Of a DNA stretch of 22,669 nucleotides, positions 18,854-22,669 are shown one piece after another. The notes beneath the pieces were generated by a model. That model was given only the letters and a program-made list of their open reading frames with translations, was not told where the DNA came from and ran no database searches. A program made the position numbers and the translations under genes. Origin of the DNA: Larix sibirica (Eukaryota > Streptophyta > Pinopsida > Pinales > Pinaceae); assembly GCA_004151065.3 (NCBI GenBank), contig NWUY0300001105.1, positions 44,721 to 67,389 on the forward strand, in the 5' to 3' direction. Within the stretch, counting starts at the first letter, position 1; every line of letters starts with the position of its first letter.

Positions 18854-19840
18854 TCAGTCCAACTTCCATATGTTTGACCACCGCCAGAAGCTTTCTCTTG
18901 GCAAGTCATTGGAGGTTAGAGCTTCATAACCTAACTTTGCAGTGAGGGTGCCAGCTGCCTTCTTGCATGACCACTTCAGCTCATCATCTGTATCCTGTAA
19001 AATAATTGCACTATGTGTTAGTAAAGAAGTATACTGGTTCCATTCATCAGCTAAAGCCCCTTGAATATTCAATTCCTCCACTGCAAACCAATTGTGTAGT
19101 CATCTGCCAGGGAGCCCTTGAGTGCCACTGTCTGCCAATCTTGTCAGACCTTTTGAGTGGAGGACAAAAGGCAAATTATCTGAAAGCTTATAGTTACAAG
19201 AGACACCTATCCAGGGGTCTTCACCAAGTCGGATTCGGTCCCACCTGCCGACTTTCCAGGCCAGCCAATGACCTAAAGTATGGAAAACACGCACTAGGCC
19301 CTTGCACTCATTGGAAGCACTTCTGGGAGTCTTGTTAACTGGTCTGATCCAGTTTTCAGTTGAGTGGCCATTGAAGTACTTTTTGTGCATAATCTTCCCC
19401 CACAGACCCTCTTTAAAAACTTAAAAGTAGTCTCCACATATATGGATTTCGCAGCTAAAGCCTGATCGAACAAGTGAATATTTTTTATTGTCCCAGACTC
19501 CCAACCTCCATACTTTTTTGACTTCGCTAAAAGTGACCACTTAACTAAAGGAGTACCTTCTTTCTGCTTCTTCCCTGTCCACAATAATTTGAAACACTTC
19601 TTTTGAATCTTATCTAAAATGCTTTTTGGGACATGGGCTAAGGATAGACAATAAACAGGGATACTTTGCAAAACAGACTTGACTAAAACAAGTCTGCCAC
19701 CAAGGGTTAACCATCTGAAGCACCAACAAGAAACTCTAGCTTCGATTTTTTTATAAAGCCACATCCAATCAGCTACCTTGTAGTCATTTGGTTTTAGGTA
19801 ATATACTAATATCCTAAGTATTTCAAACCCTTATTCAGAT
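18854..19840 (-). pseudogene. LINE-B ORF2: RT thumb and connection, broken
   Basis: Segments 19764-19294, 19390-19100 and 19081-18854 carry ARVSCWCFRWLTLGGRLVLV, KSVLQSIPVYCLSLAHVPKS, LAWKVGRWDRIRLGEDPWIG and a C-terminal FWRWSNIWKLD. The order matches LINE-A 4869-5553. Frameshifts lie near 19390-19420 and 19090. The upstream link to the palm (about 19780-19880) includes a TAA after FNELNP in both copies of the duplication described at 19853-20432. Confidence 0.88.
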
Positions 19841-19852
19841 TATCGACATGGT

Positions 19853-20142
19853 AAGGAAACAATTGAGAAATTTGTGCTTCCAGTTAAGGATTGAGTTCAT
19901 TGAAGAGAAGCATTGACTTATGCTGATTTACCTCCATTCCTATGGTAAGGCAAAAATTTTCCACAATCCCTTTAAGTTTCCTCCATTCACTATCTGAACC
20001 ATCACCAAAGATTAAAATGTCATCTGCAAACAAAAGATGAGAAAGGTTAATGTCCTCAGCCACTTGGAAACCTCTAATAGCACCCATCCGTTTTGCTGAG
20101 GAAAGCAACATACTCAACCCTTCTGCAATCCATAAGAAAAGA
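19853..20142. repeat. 290-bp tandem duplication, copy 1
   Basis: Starts at AAGG (19853) and repeats with a 290-bp period at 20143. Copies differ at about 8 positions (near 3%). The unit covers RT motif C (HLLFADDILIF) and flanks. The period is not a multiple of three, so the downstream part is out of frame. Confidence 0.93.
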
Positions 20143-20950
20143 AAGGAAACAATTGAGAAATTTGTGCTTCCAGTTAAGGATTGAGTTCATTGAAGAGAAG
20201 CATTGACTTATGCTGATTTACCTCCATTCCTATGGAAAGGCAAAAAGTTTCCACAATCCCCTTAAGCATCCTCCATTCACTATCTGAACCATCACCAAAG
20301 ATTAAAATGTCATCTGCAAACAAAAGATGAGAAAGGTTAATGTCCTCAGCCACTTGGATACCTCTAATAGCACCCATCCTTTTTGCTGAGGAAAGCAACA
20401 TACTCAACCCTTCTGCAATCCCTAAGAAAAGAAAGGGAGACAAAGGACAGCCTTGTTGCTGTCCTCTAGATGCCTTGAAAAAATCTGAAGGAGAATCATT
20501 AATAAGGACTGCATAATTTACTGAAGACACATCCCATGATCCAGTTGACAGAAGAAAGGCCCATTCCAATTTGAAGTAAAACCAAAGAAAAGTCCAATTT
20601 ACCTTATTGAAGGCCTTTGAAAGGTTGATCTTCATTATAGCAGTGGGAATCTTCTTCAATTTCTAAGAGTGCAGACCTTCTTGAGCTGTACCAACAGCAT
20701 CATGGATCTGTCAATTATATAAGAACCCAATTTGCTCTTCTAAAATATGATTGGACAGACACTATTTGATCCTGTGAGCAATGATTTTCGCAATGAGTTT
20801 GTATATGAGGTTGCACAGAGCAATGGGCCTGAAATTTGCAAAAGAAGTAGTCTCATTCTTCTTCGGAAATAGTGTGATGAATGTAGGATTCATTGCCCCA
20901 AGCACTTCCCTGTAACACGAGATTCCCCCACAACCCTCAAAATCTCATCC
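19884..20950 (-). pseudogene. LINE-B ORF2: RT fingers and palm with duplicated motif C
   Basis: 20950-20660 contains the fingers (GAMNPTFITLFPKKNETTSF, ANFRPIALCNLIYKLIAKII, ending QEGLHS) with stops. Segment 20659-20174 runs through motif A, MKINLSKAFNKV, motif B, QQQGCPLSPFLFLGIAEGLS, and motif C, HLLFADDILIFGDGSDSEW. In motif A the catalytic Asp is Asn (codon 20624-20626) and the later Asp is also Asn (20606-20608). Both fit G-to-A changes. A second motif C is present in 20117-19884 through the 290-bp duplication. Both copies then stop after NELNP. The RT is inactive. Confidence 0.92.
20143..20432. repeat. 290-bp tandem duplication, copy 2
   Basis: Second copy, contiguous with copy 1; it is the one in frame with RT motifs A and B (upstream on the minus strand). 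AAGG occurs at both outer edges and at the junction (19853, 20143, 20433), so the duplication was probably mediated by 4-bp microhomology. Confidence 0.93.
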
Positions 20951-20951
20951 G

Positions 20952-21236
20952 CTAGGAAATAAAAAAACCAATATAAAATTCAACGGTCCAACTGTCTGGG
21001 CCGGGACTGTTGGATTTTTTAAAAGAAAATAACACCTTTTTAATCTCTTCTTTAGAAACAGCTGCTTCCAAACTATCACTCCTATCTTGATTGAAGAATC
21101 TAGGAAACAATTGGGTGATCCGCATTTGTTCTACTATATGAGATGCTTCAGGCTCTGTAAACAAAGACTGAAAATGCCCCTTCCCAATCTTTAAAGGAGA
21201 TGGCTTTGGAGCCCATCCGAATGCCCCATCTCCCAA
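20952..21236 (-). pseudogene. LINE-B ORF2: linker before RT
   Basis: The open segment carries HFQSLFTEPEASHIVEQMRI, LEAAVSKEEIKKVLFSF and KSNSPGPDSWTVEFY. The last is the conserved N-S-PGPD-G/S-W block that begins the RT domain in plant LINEs. It lies between the endonuclease (right) and RT fingers (left). Confidence 0.88.
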
Positions 21237-21321
21237 CTTGTATTTATGGATTCTCTGTAAGCAGCATACTTATAAAATTTGGTATTGTTGTCACCTTCAG
21301 CTAGCTAAATATCGCGGTTTT

Positions 21322-22390
21322 TTAGATGTCAAGCTTTTTCCTCCATATCCAACAGTTGTTTTTTTGTATTTCCAGGGCCTTCAAAACCCCCAACTCTGCT
21401 TCAGAAAAAAACCTTGCAGTATTGCGAGAAAAAAAGTTATCTATCTCCAATTCCACTTTCCTCAGGGCAGCTTGCCCGCCCTTCTTTTTCTTCTTATCCC
21501 ATTTACCCATAAGCTTCTTCATGTTTCTTAAATTGGCTGCAAATTGCATCATTGCCAAATCAGTGGATTGAGGATCAAACAACTTCCAATTAGAAACTAT
21601 AATGGATCTAAAGTCATCATCGTCCAACCAGGCATGGTTGAACTTGGAAGGCCTAGGCGGTTTTTCATCCTTCTTATCGATCTGGAGCAAAATCGGACGA
21701 TGATCAGAATCACCACCAGTCCCAACCCACGATTTATAATGTTCTAATTCATCGAACAATCTCTCGGCCATAAAAAACCTGTCAAGTCTCTTCGAAATAG
21801 CCGCTTCCCCACCTCTAGCATTTCTCCAAGTTGACATTATCTGAATAGGTTCAATATCAACGAGATTTGTGTCCTCGAAATATTGCAGTAAATACTAAAC
21901 CAAAGGATCTGCTCTGGCAGAGGCGCCCCAAACCTCCTTGGGAGACGAGGTCAAATCAAGGTCTCCCCCAAGGATAACATTGTCGCCTTGCAGGGATTCC
22001 TTGTCCTTGAGCTCCCCCCAAAAGATCTCCAATCATTATAAGGGCCATACAGGTTAATAACTCTGAAAACTTTACCTAGATCCCTAGCCTCCGCTTCCAA
22101 GATGATACATGTAAACAGAAAGCTAGTAGAGCAAGCATTAATTTTATGGTTCAAGCGGTTAAAAGACCCCCAGATAAACTCGAAGCATCTAAAGAACAAT
22201 AATTCCAATTTTTTAAAATCGACAAAACGACCTCTATGGCTTTGGTCCCTGGGAGCATGGTTTCCTGGAGCATTATGATATTCAGACTGTAAATAGAAAA
22301 GAGTCTATGGAGGGCTTGGGCTTTTGGGGCACCCCTTACCCTTCTCACATTTAGTGATAAACAATCACGAGGAAACTTTAGATGAGGGCT
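21322..22390 (-). pseudogene. LINE-B ORF2: APE-type endonuclease
   Basis: The N-terminus reads CLSLNVRRVRGAPKAQAL at about 22363, without an ATG in place. Then come IIMLQETMLPGTKAIEVV (catalytic Glu), VFRVINLYGPYNDWRSF (Tyr), ILGGDLDLTSSPKEVWGA with Asn of the usual GGDLN changed to Asp, and, in 21837-21322, GGDSDHRPILLQ with the Asp-His pair. The extended linker follows (KFNHAWLDDDDF, MMQFAANLRNMKKLM). Frameshifts lie near 22150-22200 and 22000, and a TAG near 21897. The domain nicks target DNA; this copy is broken but all major motifs are still visible. Confidence 0.9.
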
Positions 22391-22394
22391 TGCT

Positions 22395-22669
22395 AGCTCT
22401 AAGTGTCCTATCAGCAGTTTGTTGCTTCCAAGGAGGCTTTTGATTTGGCTTTGTATATGAGCGATTTTCGTCCTGCATGAGGGGGTTGTTCCAGTAAAGG
22501 CGTCAAGCCCCCATCCACTATTGCTTTATCCAGCGGTTCCACAATTGTTTTTGACCTAAGCATATAGCTGGAATGGATTGGACTTTTCCTCCTTGACTTA
22601 TGCGGTGAATGATCCTTAGAAAGTTCAGTTTGCATAGAGGGAGATATACCCAAACCTTCAGTTAAGGGC
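22395..22669 (-). pseudogene. LINE-B ORF1, C-terminal end (runs off the window)
   Basis: The open frame from the right edge to 22411 reads GISPSMQTELSKDHSPHKSR and so on, a polar, basic tail. A frameshift near 22430 leads to PWKQQTADRTLRASKPSSK before a stop at about 22370, immediately upstream of or overlapping the ORF2 start. The position and composition fit the tail of LINE ORF1; no domain is visible in this part. Confidence 0.65.

Larger units (their letters stand above)
3242..22669 (+). other. Giant intron 3 of the syntaxin-like gene (acceptor outside the window)
   Basis: The donor GTATGT follows exon 3 directly, in phase 0; unspliced reading reaches a stop at 3248-3250. No plausible terminal exon coding a hydrophobic C-terminal anchor is seen on the + strand up to the right edge, so the intron is at least 19,428 bp. 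Only 3242-3344 and 17172-17668 look like original intron. The rest is two antisense LINEs and nested LTR-retrotransposon debris. The alternative is that the gene is truncated here. The intact donor and clean frame argue against that but do not exclude it. Confidence 0.7.
17669..22669 (-). mobile_element. LINE-B (L1-type with RNase H), 5' end beyond the window
   Basis: A near-complete minus-strand LINE: poly(A) read as T at 17669-17675, 3' UTR to 17918, RNase H, zf-RVT, thumb, RT palm with a tandem duplication, fingers, linker, endonuclease, and the C-terminal end of ORF1 at the right edge. It is less decayed than LINE-A (long open frames of 139-171 codons) and belongs to a different subfamily. 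It too is antisense in the host intron. Its TSD cannot be seen because the 5' end is outside. Confidence 0.95.

Overview
The window is nuclear DNA of a seed plant. It holds the 5' three exons of one ordinary host gene, followed by an intron of at least 19.4 kb made almost entirely of dead retrotransposons. The giant TE-filled intron, RNase H-bearing plant LINEs and two Ty3/gypsy lineages suggest a large genome, most likely a gymnosperm; this taxonomic guess is an inference. Nothing in the window is prokaryotic and there is no convincing RNA gene.

Layout. 1-1445: upstream region and 5' UTR of the host gene, with a 42-bp tandem repeat, a candidate 5' UTR intron and short upstream ORFs. 1446-3241: three coding exons (348 codons) of a plant syntaxin-6 N-terminal-domain protein; exon 3 ends at a clean GTATGT donor and the C-terminal exon or exons lie beyond the window. 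3242-22669: intron 3. Its own sequence survives at 3242-3344 and 17172-17668 (about 600 bp).

The intron was hit by two antisense LINEs. LINE-A has its 3' half at 3345-6716 and its 5' half (ORF1) at 15219-17155. A perfect 16-bp target-site duplication (3329-3344 and 17156-17171) proves that the halves are one insertion. About 8.5 kb of other TE debris separates them: a degenerate chromoviral Ty3/gypsy element (about 7148-11992, + strand) with its 3' LTR, a Tat-lineage gypsy protease-RT fragment (about 12510-13090, + strand), and an unclassified block (13093-15218) that looks like a minus-strand LTR. LINE-B (17669 to beyond the right edge, minus strand) is nearly complete in ORF2 and carries a 290-bp tandem duplication of its RT active-site region.

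All TE genes are pseudogenes with stops, frameshifts, deletions and lost catalytic residues. The only gene likely to function is the syntaxin-like one, and only if its last exon is intact to the right. The most instructive structures are the TSD-bridged nest, a templated-filler deletion scar inside LINE-A ORF2, the RT-core duplication in LINE-B, and a terminal hairpin of the same form shared by the 3' ends of both LINEs. I did not find a convincing novel biological system.
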